Positions 44,750-54,298 are shown, counted from the first letter of the stretch. The stretch is DNA of 64,000 nt from Paenibacillus radicis (ex Xue et al. 2023) (GCF_024722015.1 NZ_JANQBD010000007.1:186001-250000), one strand, 5' to 3'. The notes: generated from the letters alone by a model not told the origin. Made by a program: numbers and translations.

Positions 44750-46066
44750 ATGATTGCCAGAGTTGGAGCCGTCGGTCCTAAGGACTCTATTGAGTTGATC
44801 GCCGAAATCGGCAAAGAGTTTCAAAATCAATTGTTCGTTATTCCTTTCGTTTACAATTCAATGAACGAAACGAGTGAAATTGTCATGCGGGAAGAACACG
44901 ATATAGATATTTGGGTATTTTCAGGACAAGCCCCTTATTCGATCGCCCTGGAGCAGCCAATCAAACGCAAAGCACTGTTCCCCCAATTAAACGGCTCCAG
45001 CCTCACCAAGGTGCTGATGGAAATCGTGTACCGCGATCGTTTGATTCTGGATCGGGTCAGCTTCGATACGATATTGCCGCATCATTTCAACGAAACCTGT
45101 ACCGAACTTGATCTCACCTGTGATCACATCCATCTTTTATCGTATACCGGCTTCAAGCCGGAGGAAGATCTGCTGGAATTTCACAGCCAGCTGTTTGCCT
45201 CAGGAAAAGTGGATGCTTGTGCAACTTGCTTGAGCGGCGTCTACGAGAAACTGAAAGCGAAGGGCATCCCTGTCTATCGGATTCAGCCCAACCGGATGAC
45301 CATTCGAACTATGCTGAATTTGGCCAGCACCGAGGGTGAGACGATGCATTTTAAAAAATCGCAAATTGCCGTCATGCTCATAAACATCGAAGAAACGGAA
45401 AAGCTCATCGAAAATAAAAGCTCTTATGATATACGCCGTCTCGACCTCCAATTTCAAGAAATGATTATTGACCATGTGGAGGCGTTATCGGGATCATTTA
45501 TCGCTTTAGGCAACGGCAAGTTCCTCGTGTTTACAACAAGAGGAGCGTTTGAAGCTGCTAATTCTATAGCCGATCCCTCCGTTTTGCTCGAAAAGCTGGC
45601 CCTGCTCACCGACTTGAAAACTAATATCGGAATCGGCTATGGTGTGACTGCACTGGCGGCGGAACGAAATGCGCAGCTTGCGATCCAGCACGCTAAAAAA
45701 TCGGGCAATTTCATCGCCATTCTCGTTAAAGACACTGGAGAAATTGAAGGGCCGCTGCAACAGGCCAAAAGCATCAATTTTAATTACCGCACGGAAGATC
45801 TTCAGATGCTCGAGCTGCTGAAAAAGGCCGGAGTAACCATTACGACTTACAACAAGATGCTGTCGGTACAGAAGAACTTGGGCCAGAATGCCATCAGTGC
45901 GTCGCTCATCGCTGAATCCCTTAGCATGACGAAACGAAACGCACGCCGTATTCTATCGGATTTGGAAGAGCATAACCTCGCCGAGCTAATAGGCGAAGAG
46001 GCTCCCTCCAACCGCGGCAGACCAAGCAAAATATACCGTATCAATCCTCTAACTCAATCGGTCTGA
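44750..46066 (+). CDS. Three-domain transcriptional regulator with degenerate GGDEF-like domain
   Basis: 438 residues from the ATG at 44750 (AAAGGAG about 9 bases upstream). Residues 1-190 look like a periplasmic-binding or PrpR-N-like sensor. Residues about 203-325 resemble a palm-type nucleotide cyclase/GGDEF domain, with GNGKF (254-258) where GGDEF would be and GIGYGVTALAAERNAQLAI as the following helix. Residues about 378-432 form a winged helix (SLIAESLSMTKRNARRIL, then NRGRPSKIYRI wing). I know no named family. Its position between two operons with identical operator-like sites marks it as their probable regulator. Confidence 0.72.
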   Translation: MIARVGAVGPKDSIELIAEIGKEFQNQLFVIPFVYNSMNETSEIVMREEHDIDIWVFSGQAPYSIALEQPIKRKALFPQLNGSSLTKVLMEIVYRDRLILDRVSFDTILPHHFNETCTELDLTCDHIHLLSYTGFKPEEDLLEFHSQLFASGKVDACATCLSGVYEKLKAKGIPVYRIQPNRMTIRTMLNLASTEGETMHFKKSQIAVMLINIEETEKLIENKSSYDIRRLDLQFQEMIIDHVEALSGSFIALGNGKFLVFTTRGAFEAANSIADPSVLLEKLALLTDLKTNIGIGYGVTALAAERNAQLAIQHAKKSGNFIAILVKDTGEIEGPLQQAKSINFNYRTEDLQMLELLKKAGVTITTYNKMLSVQKNLGQNAISASLIAESLSMTKRNARRILSDLEEHNLAELIGEEAPSNRGRPSKIYRINPLTQSV

Positions 46067-46107
46067 TCGTTAAGAGGTTCCTCCAACACTTGAAGCATAC
46101 GCACCTC

Positions 46108-46147
46108 ACAGGCTCGCCGCAAAACTGCGCCCGGCCTGTATGTTTTT
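46108..46147 (+). terminator. Probable terminator of regulator gene
   Basis: ACAGGC (46108-46113) pairs with GCCTGT (46134-46139), with inner GC pairing and a T-run after it. It sits between the regulator and the convergent aspartase gene. Confidence 0.55.
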
Positions 46148-47564
46148 ATTTATCCAATAATGCCGCCCCTGCTATTCCGGGATGTGTCATTTCATAAGGA
46201 TCCAGTATGAGATTGAGTTCTTCCTCCGTGAGTACGTTATACAGAAGGCATAACTCGCGGACAGAACGGCCTGACAGCGTTGCTTCCCGAGCTATTCTTG
46301 CCGCGGTCTCGTACCCCAGATGAGGATTCAGTGCGGTTATCACACCTACACTTTTCTCTACATTTTCCACACATCTCTCCTCATTGGCTTCAATTCCTTC
46401 CAGACAATGGGTTCTGAATACTGTGAATGCTTGATTCATCATACTTAGTGACTGAATTAAATTAAATACAAGAACAGGACCCATGACATTGAGTTCCAGC
46501 TGTCCTGCTTCAGATGCGAGACAAATCGTATGATCGTTGCCGATCACCTGGAATGCAACCTGGTTGACAACTTCGCACATGACCGGATTCACCTTGCCCG
46601 GCATGATTGAAGAACCCGGCTGTCTGGCAGGCAAGCTTATTTCTCCAAGGCCTGTCCGCGGACCTGAGGCCATCAGCCGAAGATCGTTGGCCATCTTCGA
46701 CATGTTAATCATACAAACCTTGAGAGCTGCCGACACCTCCGTATAAGCATCGGTATTTTGTGTAGCATCCACCAGATTGTCCGCATTAATAAGCGGCAAC
46801 CCTGTCAGATCTGCGAGCAGCACGACAACCCGTTTAATATAGCGGGGATCTGCGTTCAATCCGGTGCCAACCGCAGTGGCACCCATGTTCACCTCATATA
46901 GATGCTCACGCGTCTGCATGACTCGTTTAATGTCGCGCTGCAGTACTTTGGCATAAGCGCCAAACTCCTGTCCCAGACGGATCGGCACCCCATCCTGCAA
47001 GTGTGTTCGCCCCATTTTTATTACATGATCAAACTTAGCCGCTTTGTCTTCCAATGAGCCCCTCAATTCCTCCATTGTCTGCAGCAATTTGCCGATCAAC
47101 TTAAGGACAGCGATATGTACAGCTGTAGGGACGGCATCATTCGTGGACTGTGCCATGTTAACATGGGTGTTCGGACTCACTGTAAAATAATCCCCTTTAG
47201 TCCCCCCAAGCAGCTCGATGGCCCGATTGGCAATAACTTCATTGGTGTTCATATTAATAGAAGTGCCTGCTCCGCCTTGTATCGGGTCCACAACAAACTG
47301 GTCATGCCATCGCTCTGCCAATATCTCTTCTGCTGCTTGCACGATCACATTGCCTAACGTCGGCTGCAGCTGCCGGATTTCCATATTAACCATCGCAGCA
47401 GCTTTCTTAACCACAGCCATTGCCCTGATTAGTTCACGGTCAATAGTATAGCCGCTAATCGGGAAGTTTTCCGTGGCGCGCTTCGTTTGAATCCCATAGT
47501 ATGCCTCTGCCGGAACTTCCTTTTGTCCAAGAAAATCTTTTTCCGTTCGCATTTGCATAGTCAT
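46146..47564 (-). CDS. aspA: Aspartate ammonia-lyase (aspartase)
   Basis: 472 residues from the ATG at 47564 (alternative ATG at 47558; the frame runs upstream without an RBS). Fumarase/aspartase superfamily with signature GSSIMPGKVNP and TNDAVPTAVHIA, and the N-terminal layout of aspartases rather than fumarases (PAEAYYGIQTKRATENFPISG). It turns L-aspartate into fumarate and ammonia. It follows the CapA-like gene and is the last gene of operon 2, so it probably consumes aspartate freed from imported peptides or N-acyl compounds. Confidence 0.88.
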   Translation of the reverse strand: MTMQMRTEKDFLGQKEVPAEAYYGIQTKRATENFPISGYTIDRELIRAMAVVKKAAAMVNMEIRQLQPTLGNVIVQAAEEILAERWHDQFVVDPIQGGAGTSINMNTNEVIANRAIELLGGTKGDYFTVSPNTHVNMAQSTNDAVPTAVHIAVLKLIGKLLQTMEELRGSLEDKAAKFDHVIKMGRTHLQDGVPIRLGQEFGAYAKVLQRDIKRVMQTREHLYEVNMGATAVGTGLNADPRYIKRVVVLLADLTGLPLINADNLVDATQNTDAYTEVSAALKVCMINMSKMANDLRLMASGPRTGLGEISLPARQPGSSIMPGKVNPVMCEVVNQVAFQVIGNDHTICLASEAGQLELNVMGPVLVFNLIQSLSMMNQAFTVFRTHCLEGIEANEERCVENVEKSVGVITALNPHLGYETAARIAREATLSGRSVRELCLLYNVLTEEELNLILDPYEMTHPGIAGAALLDK

Positions 47565-47587
47565 CTCCGCAAGACCACCTTTTCTTA

Positions 47588-48889
47588 TTAACAAATGATA
47601 ACTTTTCCTATGTTTCTCTCAATTTCGATTCTTGTTCCAAATGGAGCGGACAACAGCTGTATGTTTTCTAATACCTGAGTATCTGCTGTCAAATTCGGCC
47701 AGCCTCTGCGATACCTCGGTTGCCCGTAACCGATTTCAATTGGATGTAAAACAAGTTCCTTTAAATCACCGTTTTCCATCGTCCAGTACGGTATAACAGA
47801 AGACCACACTTTGGGGTCTGTTCCCAGCCCTCTTGTTTCATTGCCGCTTCTTTTGTCAAAAGCATCCGAAATATTGTCATCATGTCCTAAGCCGTACTTT
47901 TCATAAAAATCGGCAGGCAAATGCGTCACCGTATCGTTTTGGAAAATAAAATTCCCCAAACTATAGAAAATAGGTCGATTTTTATAAATTTCAATCCCGC
48001 GCACAATATGCGGTCCATGCCCAATGATGGCATTAGCTCCCTGGTCGATACACTTTCTAGCAAACGTTTTCAAAAATTCCGCAGGTTTATCTTTGGCATC
48101 TCCTTCCATTTCATGAGCGTGAATGCTTACAAGGACGTAGTCTGCTTGCCGCTTTGCCTCATCAATTCTATCCAGCATCCGCTGCATGTCAGCTTCGTGA
48201 GGTGTTGTTGTGAGGCCCTCTGACTCACCAGTCTGGAAACAGTATTTGCCAAACTGAAACACATTGGAGTCCGATGCTGCAAGAAACCCTTCCTTTTTAG
48301 ACATATTTTGCTGGGCATTGATATACACCGTATCCGCAATCGCTCTTAATTGATCCATTTTTTCTGCAGAAACGATATGGTTCGCTTGATAACGAAGAGG
48401 ATTAATACCAGGCCTGCCCTTCATATCGGGGCGCTGCTCCCCAGCAAGCCAAAATTCATGGAAAGTCGACGTCGCCGCGATGAGCGCAACTCGACCTGAA
48501 GCGGTCTCCATGTATTTAATTTGACTAGCCTCCGCCAAATTTTGGCCGACCCCTGCATGAATAAAGCCGTATTGATCCAAATATTTGACCGTAGCCTTCA
48601 ATCCGTCGTACAAGTAATCCAAAGTATGGTTATTGGCCCATGCCAACATGTTAAACCCATAATCTTTAATATCCTTCAACACCTCGGGCTGGGCTATTGC
48701 CCAGGTGCCCCCGCTTAAAGCTGAAGGCGTTCCTTCGAAATGATGCGCAGTAACTTCCAAATTCGTAAAACGAACATCCGCCTTTTGAATAAGGCTCGAA
48801 ACACCAGTAAACCGCTCCCCCTTCACAGACGGCAGTCTGCGTGTAATAAAACTGTCCCCTGTTGCAACAAATGTCATGGTTGGGTTCAT
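47588..48889 (-). CDS. CapA-family protein (metallophosphatase fold)
   Basis: 433 residues of the CapA/PgsA family: ATGDSFITRRLP at the start (metal-binding Asp), TNLEVT, WANNHTLDYLYDG, SIHAHEMEG and IIGHGPHIVRG. CapA is needed for poly-gamma-glutamate production in Bacillus, but many homologues are simply calcineurin-like phosphoesterases. No signal peptide or membrane anchor is visible here, unlike capsule CapA, so a soluble cytosolic role is more likely. It sits between an M20 hydrolase and aspartase. Confidence 0.82.
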   Translation of the reverse strand: MNPTMTFVATGDSFITRRLPSVKGERFTGVSSLIQKADVRFTNLEVTAHHFEGTPSALSGGTWAIAQPEVLKDIKDYGFNMLAWANNHTLDYLYDGLKATVKYLDQYGFIHAGVGQNLAEASQIKYMETASGRVALIAATSTFHEFWLAGEQRPDMKGRPGINPLRYQANHIVSAEKMDQLRAIADTVYINAQQNMSKKEGFLAASDSNVFQFGKYCFQTGESEGLTTTPHEADMQRMLDRIDEAKRQADYVLVSIHAHEMEGDAKDKPAEFLKTFARKCIDQGANAIIGHGPHIVRGIEIYKNRPIFYSLGNFIFQNDTVTHLPADFYEKYGLGHDDNISDAFDKRSGNETRGLGTDPKVWSSVIPYWTMENGDLKELVLHPIEIGYGQPRYRRGWPNLTADTQVLENIQLLSAPFGTRIEIERNIGKVIIC

Positions 48890-48905
48890 CTGCAGCTCCC
48901 CTTTC

Positions 48906-50210
48906 CTACAAAATCGTTTCTTGACATGCTAGCACAAGTCTGATGAGCAGCTCCGTTCCGATAACCAACACATTTTCGTCAAAATCGAAGCCTACCTGAT
49001 GATGTCCATCTTCCAGCGGTGAACCGAATAATAGATATGATGCCTTTCCACCCTGCTGCTGAACGCGATTCATCATATACACAATATCCTCTGAGCCACC
49101 TAAATCCATGGATGGGATAAACGATTTCACGCTGCCCATCTGCTCCACGGCCTGACGGATGACAGGAATAAGCTCAGGACTGCTTTCTGCCCCGGGAGCT
49201 TCACCGACAATTTCCCATTCGCAGGCTACATTGTACATTATTGCCACATTCTCGATGATGCGGATCGCCTCATTTTTCACAAAATGGTTCAATTCCGTCG
49301 TACCGCCGCGAGTTTCCAGCTTCATCAATGCTTTGTCCGCAACAATGTTGCGGCCCGAGCCCGCTTCAAGCGTACCTACATTAATTCTTGTAGCTCCACC
49401 GCTGTGACGGCTAATTCCGTTCAAATGCAGCGAAGCGGCAGCAGCCGCGAGCAGCGCACTGCGTCCTTCTTCCGGAGCAGCCCCTGCATGTGCAGCTATG
49501 CCCGTGTAAGTGACATTAATTTTGGTAGTAGCCAAAAAACCGTTTATCGAGGCTACGATTTCTCCTAATGTTTTACTCTTAAAAGCAATGTGCCCGCCGA
49601 AAAAGTAATCAACATTGTCTAGCCATCCCGCATCGACCATCGATTTGGCCCCCCGGCTTCCTTCCTCGGCAGGTTGGAACAGCAGGCGAATTTCCCCACA
49701 CAGCCGATCTTTATGTTTGGCCAAAATTTCGGCCACTCCGAGTCCGATAGCCGTGTGCCCATCATGTCCGCAGGCATGCATCATACCTGCATGTCGGGAA
49801 GAAAAGCCTTCCTGTACCGGACGATGGCTCTCACTGGCAGATTCGGTCAAATCGTTCGAATCCATATCAAACCGCAGAGCGATAACTGGACCCGGTTTTC
49901 CAGTTCGAATGACACCGACAACAGCTGTATGTCCACCCTTCATCTGCTCGACCCAAACTGGATCGGCACCTTCGGAAATTGCCCTATTCTCATGAAACTG
50001 AAGTACTTCGGCTGCGGGAACGCCCATACGGGACGAGGATCTGCTCGCATCCTCCCGCACATAAACCTGATAATTCAATTGATTTAATTGCTCCGCGACA
50101 ATCGCTGCGGTACGATACTCCACCCAACCCGATTCAGGGAACATGTGGAAATCCCGTCTTCTTTGCGTAAGCTTGTCTTGAATTGCTTGCACATCCTGAC
50201 TGATATCCAT
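48906..50210 (-). CDS. M20-family amidohydrolase, AbgA-like
   Basis: 434 residues. Metal-binding region MHACGHDGHTA, Glu pair in LLFQPAEEGSRGAKS, and a C-terminal GGSEDIVYMM region. The N-terminal layout (RRDFHMFPESGWVEYRTA; IALRFDMDSNDLTES) resembles AbgA, the p-aminobenzoyl-glutamate hydrolase subunit, and related N-acyl-amino-acid hydrolases. It is cytosolic. First gene of operon 2; it lies under the promoter-operator module at 50263-50321. The exact substrate is unknown. Confidence 0.82.
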   Translation of the reverse strand: MDISQDVQAIQDKLTQRRRDFHMFPESGWVEYRTAAIVAEQLNQLNYQVYVREDASRSSSRMGVPAAEVLQFHENRAISEGADPVWVEQMKGGHTAVVGVIRTGKPGPVIALRFDMDSNDLTESASESHRPVQEGFSSRHAGMMHACGHDGHTAIGLGVAEILAKHKDRLCGEIRLLFQPAEEGSRGAKSMVDAGWLDNVDYFFGGHIAFKSKTLGEIVASINGFLATTKINVTYTGIAAHAGAAPEEGRSALLAAAAASLHLNGISRHSGGATRINVGTLEAGSGRNIVADKALMKLETRGGTTELNHFVKNEAIRIIENVAIMYNVACEWEIVGEAPGAESSPELIPVIRQAVEQMGSVKSFIPSMDLGGSEDIVYMMNRVQQQGGKASYLLFGSPLEDGHHQVGFDFDENVLVIGTELLIRLVLACQETIL

Positions 50211-50262
50211 CCGACTCTAATCATCTCCTAATGAAACCGTAAAGGAACCAAAAATATATATA

Positions 50263-50298
50263 GGAATTTTTCCTTAATTATTCCTTATTAAAATATAA
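50263..50298. promoter_or_regulatory. Operator-like element B (shared with 44575-44610)
   Basis: 36-bp element with GGAATTTTTCC and a further TTCC repeat. It matches element A at 31 of 36 positions, including the spacing to the promoter. In the direction of the AbgA-like gene it gives AAGGAA twice, 11 bp apart. It occupies the -10 and start region of the promoter, the position of a repressor site. Confidence 0.7.
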
Positions 50299-50321
50299 GT
50301 TTTCAGGTGATCATTTGTCAA
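50293..50321 (-). promoter_or_regulatory. Promoter of peptide-use operon 2
   Basis: Minus-strand -35 TTGACA (50316-50321), 17-bp spacer, -10 TTATAT (50293-50298), the same as the promoter before the M20 dipeptidase. The remaining 190 bases to 50510 show a GC-poor hairpin pair (ACCCGC/GCGGGT region around 50379-50423) but no gene. Confidence 0.75.
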
Positions 50322-50510
50322 TGTATTATTTCAACAATATTTTCTGCAAAATTCGGGAATCAACCAAGAAAATGCCGAAATACCCGCTACTCAAGCATAA
50401 AACACAGCTTGAGTGGCGGGTATTTAATAGTTGACTCTTATGTGAAGTTATCCTGTGGGGCCATAACCATTTATTTATGTTATGGCTTGTCCAGGCTTAC
50501 AATGCGGCGA

Positions 50511-52016
50511 TTAGATCAAATGATCCATCATATAATCCGTTTCCTTTTTTGTTACCTTCCTTGCGTTGTTTTTAAGGACATTACGCTTAATACCAGAAGA
50601 CCGCCTCGATGATAAGGCTTGGTCAGCAAGCTCTGACTTGTGACGCAGACGCTGAATTCGTTTCTCCAGTGCTGCGATCTCCTCAAGCTGCTTAGCGTCC
50701 ATTGGTGATACAGCACCGCGTCCCTTCCCCATTCTGAAGCTGCCAATGCCATAGGAATGCTTCAAGGCTTGACGCTGCCTTGCTCTGAGCAAGGCTTGCT
50801 CAGCGTAATACAACGCCTGGCTCAACTGCTTCTCCCTATGCTCATAATGCATAGAAAGCTCAATGAACGGCTCAGCCGATGCAGAGCTGCGGTCTCCCTT
50901 ACGCTCAACATATAGGGTCCACAAGCGACATGCCTCGGTAAAACGCTGCTGCTTCTTGTACACTAACGCTAATGGCTGCAAATAATCAGCAGCCTCTTCA
51001 GATTCCGATTCGTACAGCCTTTCTTCCAGAAGTGCTAATGCTTGCTCAGCAAGCCTCCCCTGATCGAGCTTATCGAGCCATAATCCAAGCCGGTACAGCT
51101 CTTCCAAGCCCATCTCGGTCATTTTGCTTCTTCCATTCAACACATCGGCAAAGTGAATCGATAAACCAGCTAATGATAAAATATCCAGCTCGTTATGAAC
51201 AAAAACTCCTTCGACAATCGAGACATCCCGCTCCGCCAAGTATTGGAAGTACAAGGCAGGCGCTAATGAACCTGGTACATCATTATGTCGGACCACGTTA
51301 AGCCTTTCTTCTTCTACCTTGCCTAAGCGACAGGAGGGCAAGGTATGCTTCCAAAGGCTGCGCGAAGGATACAGAAAATCCAGATGCCCGGCAATATCAG
51401 GCTCGGACGGCATACGATTCAAAATATACCGATTCTTAATAATCGGCCAATCAAATGTTTTTCCATTATAAGACACCAGATACGGATGCTCCTGCAGCTT
51501 TATCTGCAAATAATGAAGCATGGCCAGCTCCTCACCAGGATGGCGTATGAACATCTGCTCAACGATAAATTGCTCTTGTTCATAATATCCGATGCCGATC
51601 ATAAACGGCACATTGCCAGCTCCTATGCCGAGACCTGTCGTCTCGGTGTCGAGGTAGAGCAGTTGATCGTGCGGCAGGCAGCTGGGGCGGTCGTCAGTGG
51701 CAGCCACTGACGACCGCTTTTTCGTGCCTGCCGGCGCGAGCATTGCCCTCAGCTGATCGGACTGCCCGATCAGCTCATGGAGCGCGTAGCGACCGTGCAT
51801 CGCTTCGCCATCGTAGACGCGGCGACGCATTACGAAAGAGCCCCACTCGCCCTGCTCCATGCGCGCGCCGATCTGCGCCCATTCCCCGTCCGCTGCAGCT
51901 TCTCCCTGTTTCACATCCGCAAGGTCCGCTCCATCTGCTGCACCGGCGGCGTCCACTCCAGGCCCTTCGCCACTCTGCTTCTTGTGCCGCAGCAGCCTTT
52001 CTCTCAGGCCGCTCAT
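50511..52016 (-). CDS. mrfB: MrfB, 3'-5' exonuclease of nucleotide excision repair (YprB)
   Basis: 501 residues from the ATG at 52016, which overlaps the mrfA stop by 4 bases (ATGA); the longer frame to 52124 lies inside mrfA. An RNase H-like DEDD nuclease: YLDTETTGLG (first Asp/Glu), SYNGKTFDWPIIKN (Asp), FVHNELDILSLAGL (last His/Asp). The C-terminal 170 residues look like TPR helices. The N-terminal 100 residues are an Ala/Gly-rich insertion absent from the shorter B. subtilis protein (413 residues). MrfA/MrfB act together on mitomycin C damage. Confidence 0.88.
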   Translation of the reverse strand: MSGLRERLLRHKKQSGEGPGVDAAGAADGADLADVKQGEAAADGEWAQIGARMEQGEWGSFVMRRRVYDGEAMHGRYALHELIGQSDQLRAMLAPAGTKKRSSVAATDDRPSCLPHDQLLYLDTETTGLGIGAGNVPFMIGIGYYEQEQFIVEQMFIRHPGEELAMLHYLQIKLQEHPYLVSYNGKTFDWPIIKNRYILNRMPSEPDIAGHLDFLYPSRSLWKHTLPSCRLGKVEEERLNVVRHNDVPGSLAPALYFQYLAERDVSIVEGVFVHNELDILSLAGLSIHFADVLNGRSKMTEMGLEELYRLGLWLDKLDQGRLAEQALALLEERLYESESEEAADYLQPLALVYKKQQRFTEACRLWTLYVERKGDRSSASAEPFIELSMHYEHREKQLSQALYYAEQALLRARQRQALKHSYGIGSFRMGKGRGAVSPMDAKQLEEIAALEKRIQRLRHKSELADQALSSRRSSGIKRNVLKNNARKVTKKETDYMMDHLI

Positions 52017-54298
52017 CGCACGGCCCTCAGCTGATCCAGCAGCTTCAGCGACAGCTGCTTGCCCGTGAGGCCAACTTCCTCGATCGGCCCGACGCAGGCC
52101 GGGCAGCCGCTCAAGCAGCCGCAAGCCGTGATCAGCCGTCTTGCCTCATCCATCAGCTCACCGTGCACATCGTAGAGCCGCTCGCTCAATCCTACGCCGC
52201 CCGGGTATCGGTCGTAGAAAAAGATAGTCGGCTTCTTATTGTGAACCGCCTTCACCTGCGGAACCACCCGAATGTCTTGCGGATCACACATCAAATAGAG
52301 CGGCGCTATATGTACCAGAACGTTGGAGACACCCAGCAGCGCAAACTGCATGTCGTTGGTCGTTGTCGATGCGGCAATCTCATCGGAGAATGTTATCCAA
52401 TAAGAGCTTGTGTGCAGTTCCTCCTCCGGCAGGTGAATGGGACCTGAACCAATATTCTCATGTGTCCTCAACCTGATTTTTTTGAAAATCGTTGGCTTCG
52501 CATTAAGAGTCACTTCTCCATATTGGCGCAGCAGCCCTTCCTCCTCTGCTTCTCTATGAACATGTAGTACTTTGAGCTGGACCGCCATACTGGCATCGGT
52601 ATAATAGTCCACGTTCACCTCGCGAATGAAAGCCTTCTTCTCCTCATAATCCAGCTTCTCCACCTGAAATTGAATTCCCTCATGAATATAGATGGCTTCC
52701 TCGTGAATCATGGTTGGAGCGCTAAAACGATCGACCTCACCGATAACTCGACTCCCATTCGTTATATCAATAATAACGAAGTTTTCCTGCGCAGCCGAGC
52801 GCAGCGATATATCGTGTGCCGGGAATGATTGGTCCATCCAGTAGTAGCGGTTTTTTACACTGTGAAGAATATGCTCCTCGGTCAAAAACTCCAATATATC
52901 CTTTAGCGATTCCCCGCCAAAATTTTCTCCTTCTTCGAAGGGCAGCTCGTATGCCGCACACTTGACATGATCCACGAGGATAATCAGATTATCCGGATGG
53001 ATCAATGCCTGCTCGGGTGGACGCTCGAAGAAATAGCGCGGATTCTGGATCATGTATTGATCCAACGGGTTGCTGCTCGCCACGAGAAACGTGATCGAGC
53101 TTTCCTGGCGACGGCCCGCTCGGCCGGACTGCTGCCATGTGCTCGCTACCGTACCCGGGTAGCCGTTCAACACGCACGCCTGCAGCTGGCCAATATCAAT
53201 GCCCAGCTCGAGCGCATTTGTGCTCACAACGCCGCGGATTTCACCATTGCGCAAGCCACGCTCAATCTCTCGGCGCAGCTTGGGCAAGTAGCCTCCCCGG
53301 TAGCCGCGGATCGACTTCGAGCCCAGCTCATGCTTGACCAGCTCCTGCAAGTAGGTAAGCAGCAGCTCGACGCGCACGCGGCTTCGAGCGAATACAATCG
53401 TCTGTACACCCTGCTTAAGCAGCAAACCGGCAATTTTTCGTGTTTCCAGCACGCTGCTCTTGCGGATTCCAAGCTGTTGATTAACTACCGGAGGATTGTA
53501 AAATACAAAATGCTTTTCTCCAGACGGAGCCCCGTTGCGGTCAACCAGTGACACGGGCTCGCCAATCAAACGCTCAGCATGCTCTTGTGGATTGTCAATG
53601 GTCGCAGAAGCGCAAATAAATTGTGGAGATGAGCCATAAAAACGACAAATCCGTTTCAGCCGGCGGATCACATTCGCTACATGACTGCCGAAAACTCCTC
53701 GGTACGAATGAACTTCATCAACAACAATGTATTTAATATTTTCAAACAGCTTGACCCATTTGGTATGATGAGGCAATATCGCGGAATGGAGCATATCTGG
53801 ATTGGTAACCACAATATGGCCCGCGTTACGGATCGCTTGTCTTACCGTTGGCGGAGTATCTCCATCATAAGTATGAGTTTTGATATCCGCGCCCATCCGG
53901 TTGACCGTTTCCTGCAGCTCCGCTACCTGATCTTGGGCCAATGCCTTGGTCGGGAACAAATATAGCGCACGTGCACTGTCATTTTCCAATATGCCCTGAA
54001 GTACCGGCAGGTTATAGCATAACGTCTTACCTGATGCTGTAGGCGTCACGGTCACCAGATGACGACCTGCGAGCACCTCGCGAAAGGATTCAGCTTGGTG
54101 AGTATAAAGCCTGTCGATGCCTTTTTCCATCAAAGCCGCCTTGATAAGCGGATGTGTTCCTTCTGGAAAAGCCTCGTATGAAGGATCTCTAGGCGGTATC
54201 GTCCGCCAATAGGTTACTTGAGACATAAGCTCCGGCGTGTCTTTAATTAAATCTATCATTTCATCTATGGAAGCAACTTTTCCAGTTAAGCGGTTCAT
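52013..54298 (-). CDS. mrfA: MrfA, superfamily 2 DNA helicase (YprA)
   Basis: 761 residues. Helicase core: Walker A TPTASGKTLCY, DEVH Walker B (YIVVDEVHSY), motif VI QQSGRAGRRQ. The C-terminal DUF1998/MZB region ends with four Cys (ACGCLSGCPAC), the zinc site described for MrfA. It is coupled to the mrfB exonuclease gene. Its promoter carries a LexA-box-like site. Gene body and junction with mrfB are more G+C-rich than neighbours. Confidence 0.9.
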   Translation of the reverse strand: MNRLTGKVASIDEMIDLIKDTPELMSQVTYWRTIPPRDPSYEAFPEGTHPLIKAALMEKGIDRLYTHQAESFREVLAGRHLVTVTPTASGKTLCYNLPVLQGILENDSARALYLFPTKALAQDQVAELQETVNRMGADIKTHTYDGDTPPTVRQAIRNAGHIVVTNPDMLHSAILPHHTKWVKLFENIKYIVVDEVHSYRGVFGSHVANVIRRLKRICRFYGSSPQFICASATIDNPQEHAERLIGEPVSLVDRNGAPSGEKHFVFYNPPVVNQQLGIRKSSVLETRKIAGLLLKQGVQTIVFARSRVRVELLLTYLQELVKHELGSKSIRGYRGGYLPKLRREIERGLRNGEIRGVVSTNALELGIDIGQLQACVLNGYPGTVASTWQQSGRAGRRQESSITFLVASSNPLDQYMIQNPRYFFERPPEQALIHPDNLIILVDHVKCAAYELPFEEGENFGGESLKDILEFLTEEHILHSVKNRYYWMDQSFPAHDISLRSAAQENFVIIDITNGSRVIGEVDRFSAPTMIHEEAIYIHEGIQFQVEKLDYEEKKAFIREVNVDYYTDASMAVQLKVLHVHREAEEEGLLRQYGEVTLNAKPTIFKKIRLRTHENIGSGPIHLPEEELHTSSYWITFSDEIAASTTTNDMQFALLGVSNVLVHIAPLYLMCDPQDIRVVPQVKAVHNKKPTIFFYDRYPGGVGLSERLYDVHGELMDEARRLITACGCLSGCPACVGPIEEVGLTGKQLSLKLLDQLRAVR

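Noticed and set aside
47588..48889. Poly-gamma-glutamate capsule locus
   Set aside because: Only a soluble CapA-like protein is present; no CapB or CapC ligase genes are nearby.
51743..52447. Plus-strand open frame of 234 codons with Arg/Pro/Ala-rich product
   Set aside because: Antisense to mrfB/mrfA in a G+C-rich stretch where random frames are long; composition is typical of a shadow frame.
52967..53551. Plus-strand open frame of 194 codons
   Set aside because: Antisense to the conserved helicase core of mrfA, with no RBS.
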